A DNA stretch of 64,000 bases. It comes from Lachnospiraceae bacterium (GTDB taxonomy: Bacteria > Bacillota > Clostridia > Lachnospirales > Lachnospiraceae). Positions 18,193 to 27,325 of the stretch are shown piece by piece (position 1 is the first letter of the stretch; the number at the start of each line of letters is the position of its first letter). Under the pieces are notes generated by a model. It searched no databases, was not told the origin of the DNA, and was given only the letters and a program-made list of their open reading frames with translations. Where the stretch lies: the NCBI GenBank assembly GCA_014804755.1, contig JAAUZE010000019.1, positions 103,772-167,771 of the forward strand, given 5' to 3'. The position numbers were made by a program, and so were the translations under genes.

Positions 18193-19415
18193 GACTCCGC
18201 CTTCGCTTTCGTGTTCCTTTTGCGCTCTCTGCCTGCGCGCTCTGCGGTCTCCGTGCGCTCTCTGCCTGCGCGTTCTGTGACTCCTGCCTGCTCTCTGCCT
18301 GCGCTCTCTGCAGCTTCCGTGCGCTCTCTGTCCGCATGTTCTGCAACTTCCGCACGCTCTGCGGTTTCTGCACGTTCTCTGTCCGTACGTTCTGCGGCCT
18401 CTTCCTCATCTTCCGCCTGCGCTCTTGCTTTCGCTTCGGCTTCCGCCGCTTCCTCAGCCGCCACGTCATAATTGAAGTTTTCTTTTAAGTATTCCCGCCA
18501 GTCAAATACAGCCTCAACAGACTGGATCGCGACCTCGACCATCTCCTCGGACGGTTCTCTCGTCGTTAAACGCTGCAGCAGCATACCGGGCGCGGAAAGG
18601 ATTCTTACCAGAACATTATCATGCTTCCCCGCAAAGCGGATCAGCTCATAAGAGATTCCCGCCACAACGGGAATGAGCGCAATGCGCAGCACCACGCGGT
18701 ACACCGGGTTCGTGACCGTGATAAAAAAGAACAAAATAATGCTGACAAACATAACAAACAGCAGAAAACTCGTCCCACAGCGACGATGCTGTCTGGAGCA
18801 GCGCATCACGTTGCGCACATAGAGCGCTCTGCCGCGCTCCAGACAATTGATGCACTTATGCTCCGCTCCGTGATACATATAGACCCGTCTGATATCCTTC
18901 ATCAGCGAGATCAGCAGCACATAGAGCAAAAAGATCACAATACGAATTGCTCCCTCTATGATATTTAACAGAGAACGATTGCGCACATATTTTCCAAACA
19001 AAGTAGACAAATAGTAGGGCAGCGCAATAAAAACACCGATGGAGAGCGCCACTGAAAAAACCAGTGTAATCGCCATAAAAATCTGCTCCGCCCTGCCGCC
19101 CGACACCTTATTGAGCACCTTGTCCGCTCCGGACTCCTTCGCTTCCTCGTCCTCAAAAAAGTTTGCGGAATAATTTAACGCCTTCATACCGAGCACAAGG
19201 GAATCAATAAAATTGAATACCCCCCTGATAAACGGCACCTTCTTCAAAAAGCTATCGTTCAGAACGCCGACATACTCCTGCGTGTTCACCACGATCTCCC
19301 CGTCGGACTTGCGCACCGCTACGGCATAGATGTCCTTATTTTTCATCATAACGCCCTCGAGCACCGCCTGTCCGCCGATGCCCGAATAACAGGTTTTTCT
19401 TTTTTTGCGTGCCAA
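18189..19415 (-). CDS. DUF1385 domain-containing membrane protein with repetitive tail
   Basis: DUF1385 proteins are integral membrane proteins of unknown function that accompany prmC and prfA in clostridia. I choose the TTG at 19413-19415, which follows GGGAGGAAT by a good spacing and gives the usual short N-terminus before GIGGQAVLEGVMMK. An upstream ATG at 19467-19469 also has a plausible AGGAG and would add 18 residues. Several hydrophobic segments lie in the middle, with MYHGAEHKCINCLERG and RHHR-like SRQHRRCGTSF between them. The last ~80 residues are an Arg/Glu/Ala-rich tandem repeat not expected for the family. Confidence 0.85.
   Translation of the reverse strand: MARKKRKTCYSGIGGQAVLEGVMMKNKDIYAVAVRKSDGEIVVNTQEYVGVLNDSFLKKVPFIRGVFNFIDSLVLGMKALNYSANFFEDEEAKESGADKVLNKVSGGRAEQIFMAITLVFSVALSIGVFIALPYYLSTLFGKYVRNRSLLNIIEGAIRIVIFLLYVLLISLMKDIRRVYMYHGAEHKCINCLERGRALYVRNVMRCSRQHRRCGTSFLLFVMFVSIILFFFITVTNPVYRVVLRIALIPVVAGISYELIRFAGKHDNVLVRILSAPGMLLQRLTTREPSEEMVEVAIQSVEAVFDWREYLKENFNYDVAAEEAAEAEAKARAQAEDEEEAAERTDRERAETAERAEVAEHADRERTEAAESAGREQAGVTERAGRERTETAERAGRERKRNTKAKAES
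18226..18390. repeat. Coding tandem repeat in the DUF1385 tail
   Basis: Degenerate units of about 33 bases encode 11-residue repeats of the type RERTETAERAG. Several units are recognisable and the first ones are the most alike. The encoded tail is highly charged and probably disordered or coiled. Confidence 0.65.
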
Positions 19416-19510
19416 AACGATTCCTCCCACCGTGCAGTCTGCGCGATCAGCCGTATGACGGCGGAACATGCCTTTTCAGCTCCTGCCGCCGAGCACAACG
19501 CTTATCGCAG

Positions 19511-19545
19511 AAAAAATAAGGTTGAGATATGATAACCTCAACCTT
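19511..19545 (-). terminator. Intrinsic terminator of rpmE
   Basis: AAGGTTGAG (19518-19526) pairs with CTCAACCTT (19537-19545). The A-run at 19511-19516 gives the U-tract on the minus-strand transcript. It starts 11 bases after the rpmE stop. Confidence 0.85.
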
Positions 19546-19556
19546 GTCTTTGTACC

Positions 19557-19763
19557 TTATTGGTTTCCAACGCCGTACTTCTTATTGAACTTATCAATAC
19601 GTCCGCGTGCCTGTGCGGTCTTCTGCTGACCCGTGTAGAACGAATGGCACTTGGAGCAGACCTCAACGTGAATTTCCGGCTTCGTCGATCCGGTCACGAA
19701 TGTGTTGCCGCAGTTGCAGGTCACGGTTGCCTGATAATAATTCGGATGGATTCCTTCTTTCAT
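19557..19763 (-). CDS. rpmE: 50S ribosomal protein L31, zinc-binding form
   Basis: A 68-residue L31 of the cysteine-containing class. The pairs CNC (in VTCNCGNTF) and CSKC (in [12 protein letters not shown]) bind zinc. GIHPNY and the basic C-terminus [10 protein letters not shown] are family signatures. I use the ATG at 19761-19763, which has AGAGG eight bases before it, instead of the GTG three codons upstream. It lies between rho and DUF1385, with its own terminator. Confidence 0.96.
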   Translation of the reverse strand: MKEGIHPNYYQATVTCNCGNTFVTGSTKPEIHVEVCSKCHSFYTGQQKTAQARGRIDKFNKKYGVGNQ

Positions 19764-19887
19764 GCTTCTCACCTCTCTATGAAATCATTTTCTTATGATT
19801 GTCCGTTTACAAACAGCGCTCTAACTATATCACAGAATGTCCTGCGATGCAAGTATTTTATAAAAAATTATCATGAAAAACTGCTGA

Positions 19888-21246
19888 TCAGATAAACCGC
19901 ATCTTCCTCACCATCTGTACAAACTCGTTGTTGTTCCTCGTGCGGGTGAACAGATCGAGCACCTTGTCCACCGCCTCGTCGGATTTCAGGCCGTTTAACG
20001 CCTTTCGGATCACATTGATCGCCTCAAGCTCATCGGGTGTGAGCAATAAATCCTCCCGTCTCGTGCCCGATTTCGGAATGTCAATGGCAGGGAATACGCG
20101 TTTTTCGGAAAGCTTGCGGTCTAACACCATCTCCATGTTACCGGTTCCCTTGAATTCCTCGTACACCACATCATCCATCTTGCTGCCCGTCTCCACGAGT
20201 GCCGTCGCAAGAATCGTCAGACTTCCGCCCTCGCGCATGTTGCGCGCCGCGCCGAAGAACCGCTTCGGCATATGAAGCGCCGCCGGGTCAAGACCGCCCG
20301 ACAACGTTCTTCCTGAAGGCGGAACAGTCAGGTTATAGGCACGTGTCAGTCTGGTGATCGAATCCAACAGGATCATAACGTCCTTTTTGGACTCCACGAG
20401 GCGCTTCGCGCGCTCAATGACCATCTCGGATACCCGCTTATGATGCTCAGGCAGCTCGTCGAAAGTCGAATAAATAACCTCGACATTCGGTCCCTCGATC
20501 GCTTCCTTAATATCCGTGACCTCCTCGGGGCGCTCATCGATCAGTAAGATGATCAGATGTACGTCGGGCGAATTCCGCTTGATGGACTTTGCAACTTCCT
20601 TTAATAAAGTAGTCTTTCCGGCCTTCGGCGGGGAAACGATCATTCCTCTCTGCCCCTTGCCGACCGGACTCATCAGATCCATGATGCGCATTGCCACGGA
20701 TGCTCCCGCCGTCTCTAAGCTTAACCGCTCGTTCGGGAAGATCGGCGTCATGTCCTCGAACGGCATGCGCCTTGCGATGATCTCGGGCGGCAGGCCGTTT
20801 ACTTTTTTGACAAATAAAAGCGCACTGAACTTCTCGTTCTGTGTCTTGATCCGCGTGTTTCCCTCTACAATATCGCCTGTTTTTAAATTAAAGCGTCGGA
20901 TTTGGCTCGGCGCGACATAAACGTCATTCTCCCCCGGCAGATAATTTTCACATCGGATAAAACCATATCCGTCCGGCATGACCTCCAAAATACCGTTCGC
21001 CATGACCCCACTGTCAAGCTCCTGCGGGAAGCGCTCCTCCTGCTGTTCATCCTTTTTAGGCTCTCCCGGCCGATTCAATACGGGTTTCGGCTCAATATCC
21101 TTGCCCTGCGCCTTGTCCGCCTCGTCCTGCTTAAGCATCGCATCGATCAGCTCCGCCTTTTTCATGGTGGACGTCCCTTTCATACCTCTTGCCTTTGCAA
21201 TTTCCTTCAAATCGCTTAATGCCAGTGACTCATACTTTTCTCTCAT
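19888..21246 (-). CDS. rho: Transcription termination factor Rho
   Basis: A hexameric RNA helicase that terminates transcription. The 452-residue protein begins with the helical Rho N-domain (SDLKEIAKARGMKGTSTMKK). A short Lys/Glu/Pro-rich linker follows, then the OB-fold RNA-binding domain (GILEVMPDGYGFIR, NDVYVAPSQIRRF). The ATPase has Walker A SPPKAGKT (205-212), LLIDERPEEVTD and the Q/R-loop region TRLTRAYN. A long leader separates it from its promoter, as in autoregulated rho genes. Confidence 0.97.
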   Translation of the reverse strand: MREKYESLALSDLKEIAKARGMKGTSTMKKAELIDAMLKQDEADKAQGKDIEPKPVLNRPGEPKKDEQQEERFPQELDSGVMANGILEVMPDGYGFIRCENYLPGENDVYVAPSQIRRFNLKTGDIVEGNTRIKTQNEKFSALLFVKKVNGLPPEIIARRMPFEDMTPIFPNERLSLETAGASVAMRIMDLMSPVGKGQRGMIVSPPKAGKTTLLKEVAKSIKRNSPDVHLIILLIDERPEEVTDIKEAIEGPNVEVIYSTFDELPEHHKRVSEMVIERAKRLVESKKDVMILLDSITRLTRAYNLTVPPSGRTLSGGLDPAALHMPKRFFGAARNMREGGSLTILATALVETGSKMDDVVYEEFKGTGNMEMVLDRKLSEKRVFPAIDIPKSGTRREDLLLTPDELEAINVIRKALNGLKSDEAVDKVLDLFTRTRNNNEFVQMVRKMRFI

Positions 21247-21706
21247 AAAGCACCTTTCTTAATCCTTTTCCTTAGGAACCCCTTCCGTTCCCTAAATCAT
21301 TTTTAAGTTCCTCGGAACTCCCCTGTCGTTCCTTTTTATTTGCATGTTATGTTCATAACAGTCCGCACGTTTCTCATGATCCCATATCACGGTATTTGTT
21401 TGTGTCTGTGTGTTGGAAAGTCTTGCAGATTTGCATACGAATATGTACTTCAATTATCCTGTGACCATTATACTACATCTTTTTGTAATTTGTAAATAGG
21501 AATTTCCTGTCGTAAAAAAAATCGGAATTTGCCTAAAATAATACATAGCTATGTATCCGCAGTTATGCTATATTAATCTTATATATCACAGATTAAGACG
21601 AAACGCAATTGCTAACATGATTTTCATGTATTTCATAACGCCCCATTTTGAATTTTGGACGGTTACGGACGCCTTAACTCTGTATCAGACCGAAAGGAGA
21701 ACACTT
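21247..21706. other. Divergent spacer with rho promoter and structured rho leader
   Basis: No gene is visible here. A minus-strand promoter reads TTACAA (21490-21495), 17 bases, TATAAT (21467-21472). It leaves a leader of about 215 nt before the rho ATG. The last 100 bases of this leader contain repeated GGAAC/GTTCC blocks that can form alternative hairpins (for example GGAAC...GTTCC at about 21265-21335). The right side must hold the promoter of the flavodiiron gene, whose ribosome binding site AAAGGAG is at 21694-21700. I could not identify a clear -10/-35 pair for it. Confidence 0.6.
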
Positions 21707-22915
21707 ATGTATTGCACTCGTTCCATCACCGATGACATTGTATGGGTCGGCGCATCCGACAGACGGCTTGCCCTGTTTGAAAACCTGTTTCCCATTCCGA
21801 GAGGCGTTTCCTACAACGCTTACCTGATCATGGATGAAAAAACCGCCCTGATCGATACCGTGGACGCTTCCGTATCCCGCCAGTTCTTGGAAAACCTTCT
21901 GCACACGCTTTCCGGAAAACCGCTTGATTATCTGATCGTGAATCATATGGAGCCGGATCACTGTGCCTGCATTGGGGAGCTGTTGTACCGTTTTCCCGAA
22001 ATGAAGCTGGTGGGCAATTCCAAGACCTTTACGATGATCGCAAAGTTTTTTGAGCCGATCGATGCGGAGCGCTCTGTCATTGTGGGAGAAAACGCCGCCC
22101 TTACGCTGGGCGCTCACACGCTGCGCTTTTATACCGCTCCGATGGTTCATTGGCCGGAGGTCATGGTGACGTATGACGAAAAAGAACAGCTTCTCTTTTC
22201 CGCCGACGCTTTCGGCAGCTTCGGCGCGTTAAACGGCTGTCTGTTCGATGACGAGATCGACTTTGCAAAGGACTGGCTTGCCGACGCGAGACGCTACTAT
22301 TCAAATATCGTCGGAAAATACGGGCTTCCGGTTCAGGCTGCCCTAAAAAAGCTCTCAGCTCTCCCGATCCGCACGATCTGCCCGCTGCACGGTCCGGTCT
22401 GGCGCAGCGATTTGAGTCTGCTCCTAAACAAATACGATCTTTGGAGCCGTTATGAGCCTGAGGAGCGCGCCATCGCCCTGTTTTACGGCTCCATGTACGG
22501 CAGCACGGAAAACGCCGTGAATATCCTTGCTTGTAAGCTCGCCGAGGCGGGTATCAAAAACATTGCGGTCTACGATGTTTCCGTCACTCATGTGTCCACC
22601 CTGATCGCCGAAATCTTCCGCTGCAGCCATCTTGTATTCGCGGCGCCCACTTATAATAACGGTATTTATCCCGCCGTGCAGAACCTCCTGCACGACATGA
22701 CCGCGCTCGGTCTGAAAAACCGCACGGCCGCTGTGATCGAAAACGGTTCATGGGCGCCTGTCTGCGGGAAACAGATGACGGAACAGCTCGGCTCTCTTGC
22801 GGACTTCCGCATTCTCGAGCCGGTCGTGACTGTACAGTCTTCGTTAAAAGAGGATTCGCTTAGCATGCTCGATACGCTGGCAAAGCATCTTGCGGCATCC
22901 CTGACGGAGGCGTAA
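21707..22915 (+). CDS. FprA-type flavodiiron protein
   Basis: A-type flavoprotein that reduces O2 or NO with electrons from rubredoxin or another reductase, protecting an anaerobe. The ATG at 21707 has AAAGGAG upstream; the frame extends further back without a ribosome binding site. The diiron metallo-beta-lactamase domain shows H80-M-E82-P-D84-H85, a His in PMVHWPE, an Asp in FSADAFGSFG and a His in CPLHGPVW. The C-terminal flavodoxin domain starts at AIALFYGSMYGSTENAV and contains APTYNNGIYP. Length 402 residues is normal. The HMEPDHCA variant replaces the common HSG ending. Confidence 0.93.
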   Translation: MYCTRSITDDIVWVGASDRRLALFENLFPIPRGVSYNAYLIMDEKTALIDTVDASVSRQFLENLLHTLSGKPLDYLIVNHMEPDHCACIGELLYRFPEMKLVGNSKTFTMIAKFFEPIDAERSVIVGENAALTLGAHTLRFYTAPMVHWPEVMVTYDEKEQLLFSADAFGSFGALNGCLFDDEIDFAKDWLADARRYYSNIVGKYGLPVQAALKKLSALPIRTICPLHGPVWRSDLSLLLNKYDLWSRYEPEERAIALFYGSMYGSTENAVNILACKLAEAGIKNIAVYDVSVTHVSTLIAEIFRCSHLVFAAPTYNNGIYPAVQNLLHDMTALGLKNRTAAVIENGSWAPVCGKQMTEQLGSLADFRILEPVVTVQSSLKEDSLSMLDTLAKHLAASLTEA

Positions 22916-22924
22916 GCCGCTTCG

Positions 22925-23024
22925 ACATGTCCAAACCTTTTGAACATGTCCAAACCTTTTGAACATGTCCAAACCGCTTGAACACGTCCAAACAACCGTT
23001 ATGAACATGTCCGAACCGTTATGA
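22925..23024. repeat. Five-unit intergenic direct repeat
   Basis: Units start at each ACATGT/ACACGT: three of 19 bases (ACATGTCCAAACCTTTTGA type), then one of 23 and one of 20 with CCGTTATGA endings. Each contains the palindrome ACATGT or a one-base variant. The array fills the gap between the flavodiiron gene and malic enzyme, directly upstream of the latter. Confidence 0.85.
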
Positions 23025-23070
23025 ATGAAACAATATCAGAACTTTACGAAGCAATCAGGAGGAAACAACT

Positions 23071-24222
23071 ATGACAACAAACGAAAAGGCGCTTGCGCTC
23101 CATGCGGAATGGAAGGGAAAGCTTGAAACCGTATCAAAAACACCCGTAAAATCCAGAGAGGCGCTCTCTCTTGCCTATACGCCCGGCGTCGCAGAACCAT
23201 GCAAGGTGATTGCTGCAGACAAAGAGGCAGCCTATCAATATACTTGGAAATCCAACACTGTCGCCGTCGTATCCGACGGCTCCGCCGTACTCGGTCTCGG
23301 CAACATCGGTCCTTACGCCGCTATGCCGGTCATGGAAGGAAAGGCGGTGCTGTTTAAGGAATTCGGCGGCGTCAACGCCGTTCCGATCTGCCTTGACACA
23401 CAGGATACGGAGGAGATCATCAAAGCCGTCACCTATCTTGCCCCCGGTTTCGGCGGCATCAATTTAGAGGACATCAGCGCTCCGCGCTGCTTTGAGATTG
23501 AGGAACGCCTCAAAAAGCTGCTTCCCATTCCGGTGTTCCATGACGATCAGCACGGTACGGCGATCGTTGTGCTCGCCGGTATCATCAACAGCTTAAAAGT
23601 CACAGGCAAACAAAAAGAACAATGTAAGGTCGTCGTCAATGGCGCGGGCAGCGCAGGCATTGCCATCACCAAGCTGCTTCTGACCTACGGCTTTACCAAT
23701 ATCATTCTCTGCGATAAGGTCGGTATCCTGTCCCGCTCCACCGAAAACTTAAACTGGATGCAGCAGGAAATGACGACATGCACCAACCCGAACAACGAGA
23801 CCGGTTCGCTTGCGGACGCCTTAAAAGGAGCGGACATTTTTGTCGGCGTCTCCGCGCCGAACATCGTCACGCCCGAAATGGTTGCGTCCATGAATCACGA
23901 CTCCATCCTTTTTGCCATGGCGAATCCGGTGCCTGAGATCATGCCGGATGTGGCAAAAGCCGCGGGCGCGCGCATCGTCGGCACGGGGCGCTCCGATTTT
24001 CCGAATCAGGTCAACAATGTGGTCGCTTTCCCCGGCATCTTCAAGGGTGCTTTAGAGGGACGCGCCACACAGATCACGGAGGAAATGAAGCTTGCCGCCG
24101 CTGCCGCCATCGCCGGACTCGTGCCGGATGAGGAGTTAAACGACGAAAATATCATGCCGGAGGCATTTAACCCGCAGGTTGCCGAGGTCGTTGCCCAGGC
24201 GGTCAAGTCTCATATCCGCTAA
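23071..24222 (+). CDS. NAD(P)-dependent malic enzyme
   Basis: Oxidatively decarboxylates malate to pyruvate. The 383-residue short bacterial form has SLAYTPGVAEPC near the N-terminus. Catalytic and metal residues lie in NIGPYAAMPVMEGKA, GGINLEDISAPRCFEIE and PVFHDDQHGTAIV. The dinucleotide fold is at VVVNGAGSAGIAI. The ribosome binding site AGGAGG is well placed before the ATG. The unusual 19-base direct repeats sit immediately upstream and might influence expression. Confidence 0.95.
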   Translation: MTTNEKALALHAEWKGKLETVSKTPVKSREALSLAYTPGVAEPCKVIAADKEAAYQYTWKSNTVAVVSDGSAVLGLGNIGPYAAMPVMEGKAVLFKEFGGVNAVPICLDTQDTEEIIKAVTYLAPGFGGINLEDISAPRCFEIEERLKKLLPIPVFHDDQHGTAIVVLAGIINSLKVTGKQKEQCKVVVNGAGSAGIAITKLLLTYGFTNIILCDKVGILSRSTENLNWMQQEMTTCTNPNNETGSLADALKGADIFVGVSAPNIVTPEMVASMNHDSILFAMANPVPEIMPDVAKAAGARIVGTGRSDFPNQVNNVVAFPGIFKGALEGRATQITEEMKLAAAAAIAGLVPDEELNDENIMPEAFNPQVAEVVAQAVKSHIR

Positions 24223-24315
24223 CCAGCACGCGGCACACGAAGCGAAAGTAGGAAATATCGCATAAACATAACGATTGTATTTTAATCTATCACACCATTT
24301 GAGGCGTCAGGCAAA

Positions 24316-25257
24316 ATGGCACTGGAAAACGGATATTATTCGTTATCGGATTATTGTAAAAAAACATACGGCGAAAAGCTCTATCGGATTGCACTGGATG
24401 CAGGCATGACCTGCCCGAATCGTGACGGTACACTGGGCAGTCACGGCTGCATCTTCTGCTCCGCGGGCGGGAGCGGCGATTTTGCCTCTCATTTAGTAAC
24501 GCACGATATTGTTTCTCAGATTGAGCACGGAAAAGCGCAGAGTGCCGCCAAATTCCGCGGTTCCCGTTATATTGCCTACTTTCAGGCATATACGAACACC
24601 TACGATCGGCCCGAGCGGCTCTACCGGCTCTATACGCAGGCGTTGTCCCATCCCGATATTGCCGGGATCTCAATCGCCACCCGCCCCGACTGCCTTTCTG
24701 CGGACGTGCTTGCTGTCCTTACCCGCTGTCAGGCAGAATACCCCGATCGATTTGTCTGGATCGAGCTTGGGCTTCAAACCATCCATGAGCAGACCGCTCT
24801 CTACCTCAGACGCGGTTATCCGCTCTCCGTCTTTGCGGAGGCGATGGAGGCGCTGAGGGTGCGGCACATTCCGACAATCGTCCATGTCATTGCCGGTCTT
24901 CCCGGAGAGAGCGCCGCGCAGTTCTATGAGACTGTGAGTTATGTAAACTCATCACATCCGTTCGGCATCAAACTGCAGCTTTTACATGTGCTGCGCGAAA
25001 CCGATCTTGCGCTGGATTACAAGCACCACTGTTTTGAAACACTGACAATGGAACAGTATATCGAAATGACTGCGCATGCGCTCACGCTGCTCTCCCCCGA
25101 CATCGTCATTCATCGCCTGACCGGAGACGGACCGAAAAAGTTGCTGATCGCCCCTTGCTGGAGCGCCGATAAAAAGACGGTCCTGAATGCAATGCACCGC
25201 TATCTGAAGGAGCACCGAATCGTGCAGGGAAGCCGTGTAACGCCGGAAAGTTTGTAA
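24316..25257 (+). CDS. Radical SAM protein, TIGR01212/YtqA family
   Basis: A 313-residue radical SAM enzyme. Cysteines C33, C45 and C48 (MTCPNRDG...GCIFCSAGG) form the atypically spaced C-x11-C-x2-C [4Fe-4S] site of this family. KKTYGEKLYRIALDAG, YFQAYTNTYDRPERL, GISIATRPDCL and WIELGLQTIHEQTA are diagnostic. The reaction is not established for this group. The start has GAGG upstream. DUF4364 follows by 64 bases and may be co-transcribed. Confidence 0.92.
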   Translation: MALENGYYSLSDYCKKTYGEKLYRIALDAGMTCPNRDGTLGSHGCIFCSAGGSGDFASHLVTHDIVSQIEHGKAQSAAKFRGSRYIAYFQAYTNTYDRPERLYRLYTQALSHPDIAGISIATRPDCLSADVLAVLTRCQAEYPDRFVWIELGLQTIHEQTALYLRRGYPLSVFAEAMEALRVRHIPTIVHVIAGLPGESAAQFYETVSYVNSSHPFGIKLQLLHVLRETDLALDYKHHCFETLTMEQYIEMTAHALTLLSPDIVIHRLTGDGPKKLLIAPCWSADKKTVLNAMHRYLKEHRIVQGSRVTPESL

Positions 25258-25321
25258 TGATAGAGACGATTGCGATTCGCAATTACCACCTATTACATGA
25301 GAAACAGAAAGGAACCATACT

Positions 25322-25837
25322 ATGAGCCAGGATTCGTTGACTTTATACCGTTTGATCGTGCTCCATATGCTGGACAAGGCGGCAAGCCCGCTCTCCAGCG
25401 CGCAGATCGCGGATTTCATCTTGGAAAAAGAATATACCGGCTATATCACGCTTCAGCAGGTCTTAAATGATTTAACGGAGGAGGCATTCATCACCGCAAC
25501 AACAATGGAAAACCGCACCCTCTATCAGATTACCGAGGAGGGGCGCAAAACGCTTGCCTTTTTCGGTAACCGCATTCAGCACTCCATTAAAGACGATATT
25601 CATGAATATTTATCCACCCATGAAATTCAGATCCGCAATGAGCTTTCTATTTTAACAAATTATAAAAAGGAAACCACCGGCGATTACATCGCCGAACTGA
25701 TCGCCAAGGATAACGGCAGCGAGCTTGTCCATATCCGTATGACCGTACCGTCCGCGGATTTTGCCGAAAAAGTCTGCCGGAACTGGAAAGAAAAAAACGA
25801 GTCCATTTATCAGTATTTGATTCAGGAGCTATTCTAA
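25322..25837 (+). CDS. DUF4364 family protein
   Basis: A 171-residue clostridial family of unknown role with a winged-helix-like N-terminus (LIVLHMLDKAASPLSSAQIADFI, LNDLTEEAFI, YQITEEGRKTLAFF). A C-terminal half with conserved strands follows (IRNELSILTNYKK, ELVHIRMTVPS). A role as a transcription factor is suggested only by the winged-helix pattern. AAAGGA precedes the ATG. The stop codon lies inside the palindrome 25834-25868. Confidence 0.88.
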   Translation: MSQDSLTLYRLIVLHMLDKAASPLSSAQIADFILEKEYTGYITLQQVLNDLTEEAFITATTMENRTLYQITEEGRKTLAFFGNRIQHSIKDDIHEYLSTHEIQIRNELSILTNYKKETTGDYIAELIAKDNGSELVHIRMTVPSADFAEKVCRNWKEKNESIYQYLIQELF

Positions 25838-25868
25838 GGAAACGCTGATTTAATCAGCGCTTCCTTAG
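25834..25868. terminator. Long palindrome between convergent genes
   Basis: CTAAGGAAACGCTGATT pairs with AATCAGCGCTTCCTTAG with a near-zero loop and one mismatch. It overlaps the DUF4364 stop and lies between convergent genes, so it could terminate both. A related palindrome occurs at 60929-60960. Confidence 0.65.
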
Positions 25869-25896
25869 AGCCTCCGGCGGATGCATTCTTCCCGTT

Positions 25897-27222
25897 TCAC
25901 AACGCAAGCAGCTCGGTTCTCACACAGCCGTCCGTCTCAGGAAGTGTCAGTCCCATGATATGCGCAAGCGTGGGCGCCTCGTCCCACAGCTTCATGAGGC
26001 TGCATGTTCCCCCTTTTCTCACACCGTATCCCGTCATCATAAAAAACGTCTGATATTTTTCCAGCGTCGGAAGATACCCATGCGTCGCTTTCATCCGATG
26101 CTGATCCACATCACTGACTGAACAGGTCAACATTTCATGGTCATCCAGAAAATAATACCCGGGAGTCGCCTCTAACATCATGACGCATGTGTCATCTGCC
26201 CCCAGAGAGCGAGCCTGCTGAGCAGTAAAAATGCGGGCTACACCATCTGACAGCTCATGCAATATCGTTGTCAGATTTTGTGTCAGCTTCTCTGTCATTA
26301 TCGGATTTTTTCTGATTTCCGGGTTCAGATAAATATAACAGGAACCGTCACAATTTTTTGCGATCACCTGATAGTCCGTCACGTGTCCCTTTCCATCCAC
26401 ATGAAATAACCCATGCTTTTTTAACAGGTAATTCGGATATAACACAGTATGGCAGTCCAGTTGATAATGATCTCCGAGAATCACGACCGTCGTATCCTCC
26501 ATGCTGTGACAGGCGCCCGCTTTTGTGCGTGCAAGCGCGTCTGTTACCGCACCGATTCTCCCGTCCAGACGTTCCAAGGCACGGCGGATTTCCGGATGCG
26601 CCGCCCCCAGCTGATGACGATGCGAATCCACATCAAGGAAATGAATGAGCATGAGCTCGGGATTGTGCCGAAGGATCGTATCCACCGCCGCCTTTTCTAA
26701 AAAATTGTCCAACTCCGGCTCGCGAATCCCTTTCAGCTCCCTTACCGCATGCGGCAATGTTCCAAGCACATAACGCTTGGAGCCGTCCAGTATCGTCTTC
26801 AGGATTACATTCTGCCATGGTCTGTTCGCATGAATCTCCGGAAAGTTATAAGTAATGCGGCTTTTTCCGGTCACAGGCCAAAGCAGGGCGCACACGCGGT
26901 CTCCCCGCTTCATCGCCTCATCGTAGAGCGTTGTTCCCCGAATGCCTCGACGGTCGCTCATCCAATCGGGCTTTTCCCGTTCCGGTTGAAAACATGTGTT
27001 ATTAATAATGCCGTGATGACACGGCTTTTTTCCTGTAACAATGGTCGTATGCGCCGGATAGGTAATGGAGGGGTACACACTCTCCACCTGCTCACACAGC
27101 GCACCCTGCTCCAAAAGCCGCTTAAAATTCGGCAGCTTCTTTAATACGGAAAGGTCTTCCGCCCCGACCGCATCAAAGGACAGGATCACCATCCGCCGTT
27201 TCGGACTTTCCGCTTTTATCAT
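25897..27222 (-). CDS. Alkaline phosphatase superfamily phosphodiesterase
   Basis: A 441-residue type I phosphodiesterase/nucleotide pyrophosphatase-like enzyme. I take the ATG at 27220-27222, preceded by GGGAGG; the frame continues 18 codons upstream without a good site. Metal and nucleophile motifs are VILSFDAVGAED, SVYPSITYPAHTTIVTG (Thr/Ser nucleophile), LIHFLDVDSHRHQLG and VILGDHYQLD. ATHGYLPTLEKYQTFFMMTG completes the fold. No signal peptide is seen, so it acts in the cytosol. Substrate not readable. It lies downstream of rarA. Confidence 0.87.
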   Translation of the reverse strand: MIKAESPKRRMVILSFDAVGAEDLSVLKKLPNFKRLLEQGALCEQVESVYPSITYPAHTTIVTGKKPCHHGIINNTCFQPEREKPDWMSDRRGIRGTTLYDEAMKRGDRVCALLWPVTGKSRITYNFPEIHANRPWQNVILKTILDGSKRYVLGTLPHAVRELKGIREPELDNFLEKAAVDTILRHNPELMLIHFLDVDSHRHQLGAAHPEIRRALERLDGRIGAVTDALARTKAGACHSMEDTTVVILGDHYQLDCHTVLYPNYLLKKHGLFHVDGKGHVTDYQVIAKNCDGSCYIYLNPEIRKNPIMTEKLTQNLTTILHELSDGVARIFTAQQARSLGADDTCVMMLEATPGYYFLDDHEMLTCSVSDVDQHRMKATHGYLPTLEKYQTFFMMTGYGVRKGGTCSLMKLWDEAPTLAHIMGLTLPETDGCVRTELLAL

Positions 27223-27325
27223 ACTGCGCCTCCCGTCTGATTGTGGCGTTGCGCTGTTTCCATCATTCTGCGCCACTTCGCTTATCTGCTCTATTCCGCA
27301 TACTGCTCTGTTTCGGTATCTGTTC

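Noticed and set aside
22925-23024. CRISPR array
   Set aside because: Units are contiguous direct repeats without unique spacers, and no cas genes are present. The same holds for 30757-30930 and 61284-61475, which are in-frame coding repeats.
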